In this document: in pieces, positions 44,150 to 52,202 of the stretch
How positions within the stretch are numbered: the stretch's first letter is position 1
Layout: each line of letters starts with the position of its first letter
Assembly (NCBI RefSeq): GCF_004339745.1
Contig: NZ_SMGP01000001.1
Coordinates: forward strand, 3,534,001 to 3,598,000
Length of the DNA stretch: 64,000 bases
Origin: Paraburkholderia sp. BL9I2N2
GTDB taxonomy: Bacteria > Pseudomonadota > Gammaproteobacteria > Burkholderiales > Burkholderiaceae
Direction of reading: 5' to 3'
Program-made: the position numbers and the translations under genes
The notes under the pieces: generated by a model
Databases searched by the model: none
Seen by the model: the letters and a program-made list of their open reading frames with translations, nothing else
Told to the model about the DNA's origin: nothing

Positions 44150-45535
44150 CTAATAAGCGTTTCGATGCACCAGTCCGGCGACTATCGTCGCGCCGATAAT
44201 CCGCATGTCGAGTGCGAACGACCAATGGCCCAGGTAATACAGGTCATGTTCGACACGACGTTCCATCTTTTCGATGCGGTCGGTTTCGCCACGAAAACCG
44301 TTGATCTGTGCCCACCCCGTAATCCCCGGTTTTATGCGGTAGCGATTGATATAGCCCGCGACCACTTTCTGATAGAGGTCGTCGTGCTCGAGTGCATGGG
44401 GACGCGGTCCTACGACCGACATGTCGCCACGCAACACGTTGTAGAATTGCGGCAGTTCGTCGAGGCTCGTGCGGCGCAGGAAAGCGCCCACTTTGGTCAC
44501 GCGCGGATCGTTGCGCGTGGCCTGCCTGACGTGCCTTTTTGGCTCGATATGCAAACGCATCGAGCGAAACTTGTAAATCGTGAATACGTGACCGTCTGCG
44601 CCTTTGCGTTTCTGCTTGAACAGAACCGGACCGCGCGACGACAGCTTCACCGCGATCGCAATGGCGAGCATGACCGGTGCAAGAGCGATCAGCGCGGTCA
44701 ACGCGAACAGACGGTCGAAAATTTCCTTCTTCAGCATCGAACTGGCGGACAGCGGCGAAGCCACGAGATTGATCGCCGGCACGCCGAGCAGATCGATCAC
44801 GCCGCTGCCCTCGAAGAGCGCGAGGCTGCGCACGTCCGGCATGAAACGGATGTTCACCAGATCGTCGCGGAATTCGCCGACCAGCGAACAGATCAACGGC
44901 TCTTCGGAAAGCGACAGCATCAGCCACAGTTCGTGCACGTCGTTGGTCCGCATGTAGCCGGCCAAAGCATCGACGGTATCGAACACCGGCACGCCCGGGC
45001 TCGCGACCGACGACACGTCCGGACGCGCGTTGTACACGGCCGTGGCGCGAAAACCGGTGGTCGGCGCGGCGTTGATCCGGCGAATGATCGCGTCGCACTG
45101 CGAGCCGCTGCCGACAATGGCGACCTGGTGCAGATTCATCCCGGCGCTGCGCGCACTCGCCAGCACGGCGTGCGTCATCAGCCGGTACGCGATCAGCAGG
45201 CCGCCGGTCACCGCCGTCCAGTACGAGAACCACAGCCGCGACACGAAGTCGATCCGATGCAGCGAATACATCAACACGAGCGCGCTGCCCTGCACCATCA
45301 GCCACGCGAGCGACACCTGGCCGGCCAGCACCAGCTTGGAGCGGCCGCGCCATGATTCGTAGACGCCGAACGCCGGAAAGATGGCCAGCGCGAAGGCCGC
45401 GGAAAACATCACGAGCGCCCAATAGAACCCGGATTGAGCGAGGTAATCAAAGCGGATTTGCGACGCCACCGCCGCTCCCGCCAACACCAATGCAACATCG
45501 AAAACCCGCGCGAGCAAATCCTGAAACTTGCGCAT
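44150..45535 (-). CDS. wcaJ: Undecaprenyl-phosphate sugar phosphotransferase (WcaJ-like priming enzyme)
   Basis: The 461-residue protein starts at ATG 45535, with GAGGTG upstream. It has four or five N-terminal membrane segments, a Rossmann-like CoA_binding_3 domain, another membrane segment, and the bacterial sugar transferase domain. In that domain SRGPVLFKQKRKGADGHVFT, RTSLDELPQFYNVLRGDMSV and VGPRPHA contain the conserved catalytic residues. It transfers glucose-1-P (or galactose-1-P) to undecaprenyl phosphate and so starts each EPS unit. Confidence 0.93.
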   Translation of the reverse strand: MRKFQDLLARVFDVALVLAGAAVASQIRFDYLAQSGFYWALVMFSAAFALAIFPAFGVYESWRGRSKLVLAGQVSLAWLMVQGSALVLMYSLHRIDFVSRLWFSYWTAVTGGLLIAYRLMTHAVLASARSAGMNLHQVAIVGSGSQCDAIIRRINAAPTTGFRATAVYNARPDVSSVASPGVPVFDTVDALAGYMRTNDVHELWLMLSLSEEPLICSLVGEFRDDLVNIRFMPDVRSLALFEGSGVIDLLGVPAINLVASPLSASSMLKKEIFDRLFALTALIALAPVMLAIAIAVKLSSRGPVLFKQKRKGADGHVFTIYKFRSMRLHIEPKRHVRQATRNDPRVTKVGAFLRRTSLDELPQFYNVLRGDMSVVGPRPHALEHDDLYQKVVAGYINRYRIKPGITGWAQINGFRGETDRIEKMERRVEHDLYYLGHWSFALDMRIIGATIVAGLVHRNAY

Positions 45536-45588
45536 TTTGGTCACCTCGTTCTTGCCGTTCTTGTCCGCAGTTGAGTCCGGCGTGCTGT

Positions 45589-47148
45589 TTAGGAGCAGCG
45601 GCCGTAGTTATCGTTAAACCTCACAATGTCGTCTTCACCGAGATAGGTGCCTGACTGGATTTCAATGATTTCGAGCGGCACCTTGCCCGGGTTTTCGAGC
45701 CGGTGGCGGGTGCCGAGCGGAATGTAAGTCGATTCGTTTTCACTCAACAGAAACTGCTCTTCACCGCGAGTGACGAGCGCCGTGCCGCGCACGACGACCC
45801 AGTGTTCCGCGCGGTGGTGATGCAATTGCAACGACAGTTGCGCGCCCGGCGTCACGACGATCCGCTTGACCTGGAAACGCTCGCCATGGTCGATCGAATC
45901 GTAGAAACCCCACGGGCGGCGCACCTTGCGATGCGCGTCGGCCTCCGGCGCGTGCTGCGCCTTGATGCGCGACACCAGACCCTTCACGTCCTGCACGTGC
46001 GAGCGGTCGACCACCAGCACCGCGTCGGCGGTTTCGACCACCACGACATTGGTGGTGCCGACGCAGGCGACCAGCCGCCCTTCCGAATGCGCGTAGCTCG
46101 ATACCGCGCCTTCGAACGTCACCCGGCCGCGGCCTGCGTTACCGTTGGCGTCCTTCTCCATCGCGGCCCAGACGGCGTCCCAGGAACCCAGGTCCGACCA
46201 GCCGGCATTCAGTCCGACCACCACGCCGGCGGGTGTCGCCGGCGCGCTCGCGGCCGCGCCATCCGTCGTTTGCGGCTCGGCCGTCTCGGTCAGGCGCTCC
46301 ATCACCGCGTAGTCGATCGAATTCGCCGGCGTACTGAGGAACGCATCGACCAACGGCCGGAAATACGCACCGTCGACACGGCCGCCGGTGAATGCGCGTT
46401 CGCAAGCCGCGTGCATTTCCGGTTGCAGACGCTTCAACGTATCGAGCCACACGCTGGCGCGGACGATGAAGATGCCGCTGTTCCACCAGTACATGCCCGC
46501 CGCGACGTACTTCGCCGCGAGTTCTTCCGCGGGCTTTTCGACGAAACCGTCGATCGCATGGCCGCCGCCCGCCAGCTCGGCACCGATGCGGATATAACCA
46601 AAGCCCGTGTCGGGGCGCGTGGGCGGCACGCCCAGCGTCGCGATCGAGCCCTGCTCCGCATAGCGTGCCGCCAGTTCCAGCGCCGCCTGCAAGGCGGGCA
46701 CGTCGGCGATCGAATGATCCGCGGGCATGACGACCAGAATCGCGTCGCTACCGTCCGCGCACGCCAGCGACGCCGCCAGCGTCAGCGCAGGCGCCGTATC
46801 GCGTCGCGCCGGCTCGACAATAAGACGAGCGTCGACGCCATTTTCATGAAGTTGTTCTGCGATCACGAAGCGATGTTCTTCGCCGCATACGATGATCGGC
46901 GATGCGTCCACGCTCCAGCCGGCCGGAAAGCCTTCCATGCGCCGCGCGGTGGCTTGCAGCAGCGAGTCGGAACCGACTACGTCGATCAGTTGCTTCGGAT
47001 AGTTTTCCCGCGACACCGGCCACAGACGCGTGCCCGAACCGCCCGCCAGGATCACCGGGACGATGCGCGCGCAACGCGCGCCTGCCGTCGCGCCATCCGC
47101 ACCGGTCGGGGCGACCGACGCGGCGCCTACAGCTCCCTGATTCGACAT
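45589..47148 (-). CDS. manC: Mannose-1-phosphate guanylyltransferase / mannose-6-phosphate isomerase
   Basis: The 519-residue bifunctional type II enzyme starts at ATG 47148, after AGGAATG. The pyrophosphorylase signature is VILAGGSGTRLWPVSRENYP with the following KQL. DGFVEKPAEELA is the sugar-phosphate site. The C-terminal cupin has HHHRAEHWVVVRG with metal-binding His and the PMI signature RPWGFYDSIDHGERFQVKRI. It makes GDP-mannose, the precursor used by Gmd, and is the first EPS-synthesis gene of the leftward operon. Confidence 0.95.
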   Translation of the reverse strand: MSNQGAVGAASVAPTGADGATAGARCARIVPVILAGGSGTRLWPVSRENYPKQLIDVVGSDSLLQATARRMEGFPAGWSVDASPIIVCGEEHRFVIAEQLHENGVDARLIVEPARRDTAPALTLAASLACADGSDAILVVMPADHSIADVPALQAALELAARYAEQGSIATLGVPPTRPDTGFGYIRIGAELAGGGHAIDGFVEKPAEELAAKYVAAGMYWWNSGIFIVRASVWLDTLKRLQPEMHAACERAFTGGRVDGAYFRPLVDAFLSTPANSIDYAVMERLTETAEPQTTDGAAASAPATPAGVVVGLNAGWSDLGSWDAVWAAMEKDANGNAGRGRVTFEGAVSSYAHSEGRLVACVGTTNVVVVETADAVLVVDRSHVQDVKGLVSRIKAQHAPEADAHRKVRRPWGFYDSIDHGERFQVKRIVVTPGAQLSLQLHHHRAEHWVVVRGTALVTRGEEQFLLSENESTYIPLGTRHRLENPGKVPLEIIEIQSGTYLGEDDIVRFNDNYGRCS

Positions 47149-47234
47149 ATTCGCATTCCTTATAATTTCCAAAGATCAACGGAAGTACGGACCGGATGCC
47201 GTGTTGCCACGGCGATCCGGCTGGCCCCGTCGCG

Positions 47235-48218
47235 CTATTCGCCGACTAGTCGGCGACTTTGAATCCGAAATTCGGTCGGCGAAATTCTCATCCGCTTGCG
47301 AAACACTTTCGCGAGGCGGTCGCCGTTACCCATACCCGTGCGGCGGGCAATCTTGTCGACCGGCAATTCCGATTCGGTCAGCAGGCTGCAAGTCACCGCA
47401 AGGCGTTCGTGCAACAGAAAACTCGAGGGCGTAATGCCCATTTCCATCTTGAAGCGGCGCAGAAAGTTGCGCTCGCTCATCGCGGCGAACTGCGCCGCGT
47501 CGGCGATCGAAATCGCCTGCTGGCAGTTCTCTTGCAGCCAGCGAGCTGCCGCGCGCACCTTGTCGCCGGGACTCAGGCCGCCGTCTTCGCCGAGCAGCGG
47601 CGCGAGATTCGAGCACGAGTCCGCCAGCAGGCGCTCGGCAACCGTACGCGCCGTCGCGCCGCCGAGATCGCGCTTGATCATGGCGAGCGCGCTTCGCATC
47701 GATTCGAGGCGATCGCCCGCATCGGCCGTCTGTTCCGGCTGGCGCGCCGACACCGGCTGCGCCTGTGAGTCGCCACCTTCCTTGCTGTCGGGCACATACG
47801 CCGCTTCGAGCAGCGCGCGGCCCTCCGCGATCGGCCGGATCATGCCGGTGTTGCGGCGCACACGGCGCAGCCACGCGATCAGGCGTTCATCGCCGGCGGC
47901 GGCGAATGCGCCTTTGCCGCCCGCCACATACAACGCGTCGAAACCACCGTAATGCCGCGCGTCGAGGCCGTCTGTCCAGACCCGCAGCGCGGACGACGAA
48001 GTCACCATGCCGCCATCGGCCGACAGGAAGGACACGTCGTATAACCAGCCGCCCGAGCCAGACGAAGCCATTTCGTTCGCTGCCTGGAACACCTCGGCAA
48101 CGACCCCGGCTCCCTGCAGCGAGCAGTCGTTGAACATCAGTATCGCGATGCGACGCATACCCTTGTTTGGAGCGTGCACCCAGCGCAGCATTGCGGACTC
48201 GAGACTCGCGCAGGTCAT
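47235..48218 (-). CDS. AraC-family regulator with GATase1-like (DJ-1/PfpI) sensor domain
   Basis: The 327-residue protein is taken from ATG 48218, because GAGAGG lies 6 nt upstream; ATG 48224 is also possible. The N-terminal domain (RRIAILMFNDCSLQGAGVVA to about 160) is a class-I glutamine-amidotransferase-like fold, with Gly in place of the nucleophile Cys in YVAGGKGAF. The C-terminus holds two HTH motifs (AISIADAAQFAAMSERNFLR and LPVDKIARRTGMGNGDRLAK). It stands just upstream of manC on the same strand (86-bp gap), so it is the best candidate local regulator of the EPS operon. Confidence 0.87.
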   Translation of the reverse strand: MTCASLESAMLRWVHAPNKGMRRIAILMFNDCSLQGAGVVAEVFQAANEMASSGSGGWLYDVSFLSADGGMVTSSSALRVWTDGLDARHYGGFDALYVAGGKGAFAAAGDERLIAWLRRVRRNTGMIRPIAEGRALLEAAYVPDSKEGGDSQAQPVSARQPEQTADAGDRLESMRSALAMIKRDLGGATARTVAERLLADSCSNLAPLLGEDGGLSPGDKVRAAARWLQENCQQAISIADAAQFAAMSERNFLRRFKMEMGITPSSFLLHERLAVTCSLLTESELPVDKIARRTGMGNGDRLAKVFRKRMRISPTEFRIQSRRLVGE

Positions 48219-48779
48219 AGTCATCCTCTCACCAGAAAACGGATCTACTTTTCACCTTGGACGGCCGCAGAGAGGCCGGCCTCTGTGCAGCGCATCATAG
48301 TCACCGCCACTCAAGCATTTAGCCGCCATGACCGAAAGCGCAGACATGTTGGCGTATGGACAGGGTGACCAACCAGGGATTTTCGGAACACCCCCACTAC
48401 CGCCGTCTTTTCAACGAATTAATTGCCGATTCCACATAGGAATGAATTGGCATTCTGCGAATGTTAATGCAAATAAAAGCGCCATTTCGTACGCCACCGC
48501 ACACACCACGACTACTCGAAAACGGCGCAGTTACAATTTGATCAATCCATCGCCATGCCGATTTGAAGTGACTTTTTCCCATCGGGACGCCAGAATGAGC
48601 GCAACCTGCTTCGCTATTCCAGCGCCCGCCGCGCCCCTTGTCTACTTGGGTTTCTTCTGACGATATATCCGCGGGGATGGCAATAAGTAAAACGAACATC
48701 CAATATAAGCACTTGAGAGTGCGACAAAATTATTTAGTTGGTTGTTATTGGATCTCACGGATATAAACGTGACGATTAA

Positions 48780-48797
48780 TGTTTCAAACGTGAAACA
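48780..48797. promoter_or_regulatory. Inverted repeat TGTTTCA-N4-TGAAACA
   Basis: Exact 7-bp arms with spacer AACG, lying 225 bp before the hydrolase start. This is a typical size for a dimeric regulator site. Confidence 0.4.
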
Positions 48798-48870
48798 CGG
48801 GAATAAGACCACTTTAGGCGGCACGGCAATAGACGGGCCAGTGGCGGAATGTGTCGAGTGGCAACCGGGC

Positions 48871-48916
48871 TATTTCCGCCAGCGGTTTGCGGAAATACAC
48901 TATGCGGTTTCCGCAA
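48871..48916. promoter_or_regulatory. Iterated TTTCCGC/GCGGAAA sites
   Basis: TATTTCCGC (48871-48879) is inverted as GCGGAAATA (48889-48897), and TTGCGGAAA (48887-48895) is inverted again as TTTCCGCAA (48908-48916). The shared middle copy gives three alternately oriented half-sites at 16-19 bp spacing. They may be binding sites for an EPS regulator or may form alternative hairpins. Confidence 0.5.
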
Positions 48917-49021
48917 CACATTGCTTCGAGAGGTGGGTCGAGGCGGCTTTGACCTGGTGAACTAGTAGTTCGGCGACGCGTCTGTTGCCTTTGGAAGGAC
49001 AGCGAACGACACGGGGAACAC

Positions 49022-51310
49022 ATGTCGAATGTACGCGAACAGCGCGCGCCGCGAAAGCGCGTCGACGGCTTTTCCGGCGGCAGTCGAGGGCTGAGGAGCG
49101 GCATTGCCGCCTCGGTGGCTGCCGTCGTCCTGCTCGGCCTCGCGGCCGGTCGATGCGCTGCGGCCGATACTGCGCCGCAGGCAAATGGTGGGGGCAATGG
49201 CGAATTCCCCGCGGACGGCAGAAAGTGGACGCCGTGTGCGGCGGAATACGGCACCTGCCGTTTCAACGGCACGCGCGACGTGCTGTATGGCACTGCACAA
49301 CAGCACGTCGTCAAAACGTTCTCGAATAGCGCGGAGTGCAACAACGGCGTATTCGGCGATCCGGCGCCAGGCGTGGAGAAGCGCTGCGCGATGGCGCCAA
49401 CGGTGGCGAGCAATGCAGCCGCGCCTATTGCGAAGCAGGACCCGGCGCCGAATGCAGCGATGCAATCCGCCACACCCACGGACCTGAAGGCGCCACCCGG
49501 ACAAGGGCTGCGTTGCTCAGCGCCTTCGTCACAGGTCCCCACGGCCGCGAGCGGCGATCTGCTCGAAGCCGACACGCCCAGCGACGGCACGCGTCTCTTC
49601 GCCATGAACAAACCGTTCGCGCTGGTTTTCGCCACGCGCCCAGCGCAAGCCGACACGCTCAACTGGCAGATACGCGACACGTGGAATGCCGTGCGCGCCA
49701 GCGGACGCTTTCCCGTTGCAGCTGGCGCGACGCTGTCCACGTTGAGCTGCGCGTCGAGCGTGGCGGGCTACTTCGCGGTGTCCGCATCGCTGGAACGCGG
49801 ACACGGGCAGTTCGAATCGCGCGGCACGCGTCCCGCGGGCATCGTCACGTTCGGCGTGCTGCCGGATCCGTCCGCTGCGCTACCCGTCGTGCGTTTTCCG
49901 TATGAAGATCTGCATCGGTTCGGCGGACAGGGGGCCGCTTATCTCGCGCCGGGACAGCACTGCTGCGACGGCGACGGCTATCGGCCGGTCTATACCGCTC
50001 TCGGCCTCACGTGGGTCAACGACAATCGCAACTGGTATATGGAGGAGCCGAAAAAAACCGGCACGTTCGACCCCGCGAGCAAACAGCTCACGCCCTTCTT
50101 CCGGCGCGGCGACCTGCTGCGGCTGATCCAGCTCGACGGCATTCCGCAGTGGGCAAGTCCGACGAACAAGGAGACCCACAGCTATGCGCCGACCTCGCTC
50201 GCACAAATGAAGGACTACATGGCCAAGGTGGGCGCCGAGTCGAATCGCGTTCGCATGACTTACTTTCCCAGACAGCGCGACAACTACTATCAGGTGACGT
50301 GGGAACCGGACGCCGACGGCGGTCTGCCGTGGCGCGACACGGACGCGAATTTCATCGCCATGTACAAGGCGGTCTGGGAGGGCATCCATCAGACGGATCC
50401 GCATGCGGTGGTAATGGGTCTGACCTATTCGTCGGTGCAAGGCAACGTCACGTGGATGCGCAAGCTCGGTCCGCTTGGCATCGGCCGCTATATGGACGGC
50501 ATGACGATTCACGGTTACTACGACATCGGCACGACGCCTTCGCATCCGCCCGAGCGCGTCGCGGATACCGGCAATCAGGGCACGGTGTCAGGCGCGTTGC
50601 CCGCCGCGATGCGGGCGCTGCGCCACGAAATGCGTCTTTACCTGAAGCCCGGCGCGCCGCTCTTCGTGACTGAAACCGGCATCAGCTACGACATCGGGCA
50701 GTCGTATGGCAAGAACTATCCGGGCGCGAACGTGCTGTATGCACAGGCTGCCGTGACGGCGCGCACGCATCTGATTCTGCTCGGCGAAGGCGCCGACATG
50801 ACCTACGTGTTCTATCTGGCGGATATGCCGGACGCCGCGCCGGGCTACGGCATTTTCTTCGAGCTCGATCATCCAAAGGGCGCCTACGGTCCTTCCCGCA
50901 TCAGCCCGAAACCCGCGGCGCTCGCGGTGGCGGCGATGACGCGAATCATCGACGGCACCGACACGCTCGGCCCGCTCAAGGATCTGCCCCAAGGCGTCTA
51001 CGCCTACGCGTTCCGCCGGCTCGGCGGCGGCAAGATCGTGACCGCGTTATGGACGCATGACAACGACAAGTGGAACGCCAAAAGCGGCTTCGACGCGAGC
51101 CGCAGCGTGGACTTCCGGCTGCGGGTCGACGCGCCCGGCACGACCGGCGAAGTGACGGCGTTCGACATGATGGGCAACGCGACGAGCGTGCCGTACCGCG
51201 ACGGAATGGCTAGCCTGAAACTCTCGCCCGCGCCGGTCTATGTCGTCTCCGGCAATGCCGAAGTCTTCAGGAACGCAGTCACCACGCCCGAGGGTTACAT
51301 GGCGCATTAA
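49022..51310 (+). CDS. Secreted glycoside-hydrolase-like protein with N-terminal Cys-containing domain
   Basis: The 762-residue protein has a signal or anchor segment (SVAAVVLLGLAAGRCAA). A small domain begins KWTPCAAEYGTCRFNGTRDV and ends FGDPAPGVEKRCAM, a pattern seen in putative carbohydrate-binding modules of secreted bacterial proteins. A beta domain follows, and then a TIM-barrel-like part. Candidate catalytic residues are Glu428 (QVTWEPD) and Glu551 (VTETGISYD). The C-terminal 100 residues form a beta domain ending MMGNATSVPYRDG. It is clearly paralogous to the gene at 56549, with the catalytic regions alignable end to end. It probably cuts or trims the EPS. Confidence 0.75.
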   Translation: MSNVREQRAPRKRVDGFSGGSRGLRSGIAASVAAVVLLGLAAGRCAAADTAPQANGGGNGEFPADGRKWTPCAAEYGTCRFNGTRDVLYGTAQQHVVKTFSNSAECNNGVFGDPAPGVEKRCAMAPTVASNAAAPIAKQDPAPNAAMQSATPTDLKAPPGQGLRCSAPSSQVPTAASGDLLEADTPSDGTRLFAMNKPFALVFATRPAQADTLNWQIRDTWNAVRASGRFPVAAGATLSTLSCASSVAGYFAVSASLERGHGQFESRGTRPAGIVTFGVLPDPSAALPVVRFPYEDLHRFGGQGAAYLAPGQHCCDGDGYRPVYTALGLTWVNDNRNWYMEEPKKTGTFDPASKQLTPFFRRGDLLRLIQLDGIPQWASPTNKETHSYAPTSLAQMKDYMAKVGAESNRVRMTYFPRQRDNYYQVTWEPDADGGLPWRDTDANFIAMYKAVWEGIHQTDPHAVVMGLTYSSVQGNVTWMRKLGPLGIGRYMDGMTIHGYYDIGTTPSHPPERVADTGNQGTVSGALPAAMRALRHEMRLYLKPGAPLFVTETGISYDIGQSYGKNYPGANVLYAQAAVTARTHLILLGEGADMTYVFYLADMPDAAPGYGIFFELDHPKGAYGPSRISPKPAALAVAAMTRIIDGTDTLGPLKDLPQGVYAYAFRRLGGGKIVTALWTHDNDKWNAKSGFDASRSVDFRLRVDAPGTTGEVTAFDMMGNATSVPYRDGMASLKLSPAPVYVVSGNAEVFRNAVTTPEGYMAH

Positions 51311-51345
51311 CGGCGCGATGTGACGATAGTTCGGCGTGATGTGAC
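51311..51345 (+). promoter_or_regulatory. Direct repeat CGGCG(C/T)GATGTGAC, 21-bp period
   Basis: Two 14-bp copies (51311-51324 and 51332-51345) differ by one base and are spaced exactly two helical turns apart, directly after the hydrolase stop and 79 bp before a small membrane-protein gene. The phasing suits an activator bound to one DNA face. Confidence 0.4.
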
Positions 51346-51423
51346 AGGTTCTGTGGCCCTTGGCGCACATAGTATGCAGGCGGAGGCACGTTAGCATGCC
51401 TATCAACACGCCGGAGCCGAAAC

Positions 51424-51573
51424 ATGAGCGGCCTTGCATGGATGATGCTGATACTGGCCGCGATGATCGGTGCGTTTCTCTTCGCGACGATCGGCGCGAT
51501 TGTGCTCGCGCTTCTTCTGACGAGCGTTTCAAGCCGGCTCACGCGAGACGATGATCACCATCGTGACTACTAG
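51424..51573 (+). CDS. Small single-pass membrane protein (49 aa)
   Basis: The start is ATG 51424 with GGAG 7 nt before it. The product is mostly one hydrophobic helix (about residues 4-33, LAWMMLILAAMIGAFLFATI and following), with a hydrophilic tail rich in Asp and His (RDDDHHRDY). It lies between the secreted hydrolase and the GDP-mannose hydrolase gene on the same strand. Small proteins of this kind often tune a membrane enzyme or transporter. No family is recognised. Ribosome-binding site and membrane composition support it as real. Confidence 0.6.
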   Translation: MSGLAWMMLILAAMIGAFLFATIGAIVLALLLTSVSSRLTRDDDHHRDY

Positions 51574-51615
51574 CTGACCTGGCGCTCAACCGGCGCGAGA
51601 AGCGGGGGAGATGAC

Positions 51616-52071
51616 ATGCTGCTGACCGAGATCGATTTCCTGGACGTGGTCCGCCTCACGCCCCTGGTCGCATTCGATCTGATCGTCAGCGATGCTCAAG
51701 GGCGCGTGCTGATCGGCCGACGCCGCAACCGCCCTGCCCGTGGCACATGGTTCGTTCCCGGTGGCCGCATTCATAAAGACGAAACACTCGACGCCGCGTT
51801 CACGCGCATCGCCGACGCCGAGTTGGGCATCGCGCAACTGGCGCGCTCGACGGCACGCTTCGAAGGCGTATTCGAACATCACTACAGCGACAACTTCGCG
51901 GGCGAGCCGGACGTGTCGACGCATTACATCGTGCTCGCCTATTCGCTGACGCTCACGGGCACCGCGCCGCTCGGACGGCCCGAGCAGCACAGCGAATATG
52001 TGTGGCTTGCGCCTTCGGAACTGCTCGCGCGCGCGGACGTCCACGAAAACACCAAGGCCTATTTCCGCTGA
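51616..52071 (+). CDS. gmm: GDP-mannose mannosyl hydrolase (Nudix family)
   Basis: The 151-residue protein starts MLLTEIDFLDVVRLTPLVAF and has NRPARGTWFVPGGRIHKDET (39-58), then AFTRIADAELG. This is the altered Nudix motif typical of GDP-mannose mannosyl hydrolases, which lack the standard REXXEE Glu pattern and release mannose plus GDP. FNxx-type ends are replaced here by HENTKAYF. WcaH (Gmm) occupies the same kind of place in colanic acid clusters. It would control the GDP-mannose/GDP-fucose pool made by ManC, Gmd and Fcl. Confidence 0.88.
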   Translation: MLLTEIDFLDVVRLTPLVAFDLIVSDAQGRVLIGRRRNRPARGTWFVPGGRIHKDETLDAAFTRIADAELGIAQLARSTARFEGVFEHHYSDNFAGEPDVSTHYIVLAYSLTLTGTAPLGRPEQHSEYVWLAPSELLARADVHENTKAYFR

Positions 52072-52202
52072 TACGGGAGCAAGCCGTCACGCGGGCCTGA
52101 ACCCGCGCCGCATCGCAATCTGGCGCTGACTGTGAGTTCGGTAACGTGCCGGCCACGGTCGCTACAGTATGATGCGAGCTCACCGTCAGAGCTCGAATCA
52201 CT

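Larger units (their letters stand above)
48219..49021. other. AT-rich regulatory gap before a secreted hydrolase
   Basis: About 800 bp, A/T-rich at 48400-48830, without a convincing gene. The right half contains an inverted repeat TGTTTCA-N4-TGAAACA (48780-48797), three alternating copies of TTTCCGC/GCGGAAA (48873-48914) and a small palindrome GAACTAGTAGTTC (48959-48971), all before the ATG at 49022. The left part must carry the promoter of the AraC-type gene. Confidence 0.55.

Noticed and set aside
48676..48765. 29-codon plus-strand frame starting MAISKTNIQYK in the AT-rich gap
   Set aside because: G-rich bases lie too close to the ATG to be a ribosome-binding site, and no terminator or homology cue supports it.
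51354..51377. Sigma-54-like promoter (TGGCGC followed by TATGC) before the small membrane protein
   Set aside because: The GG and GC elements are 2 bp too far apart for the -24/-12 consensus.
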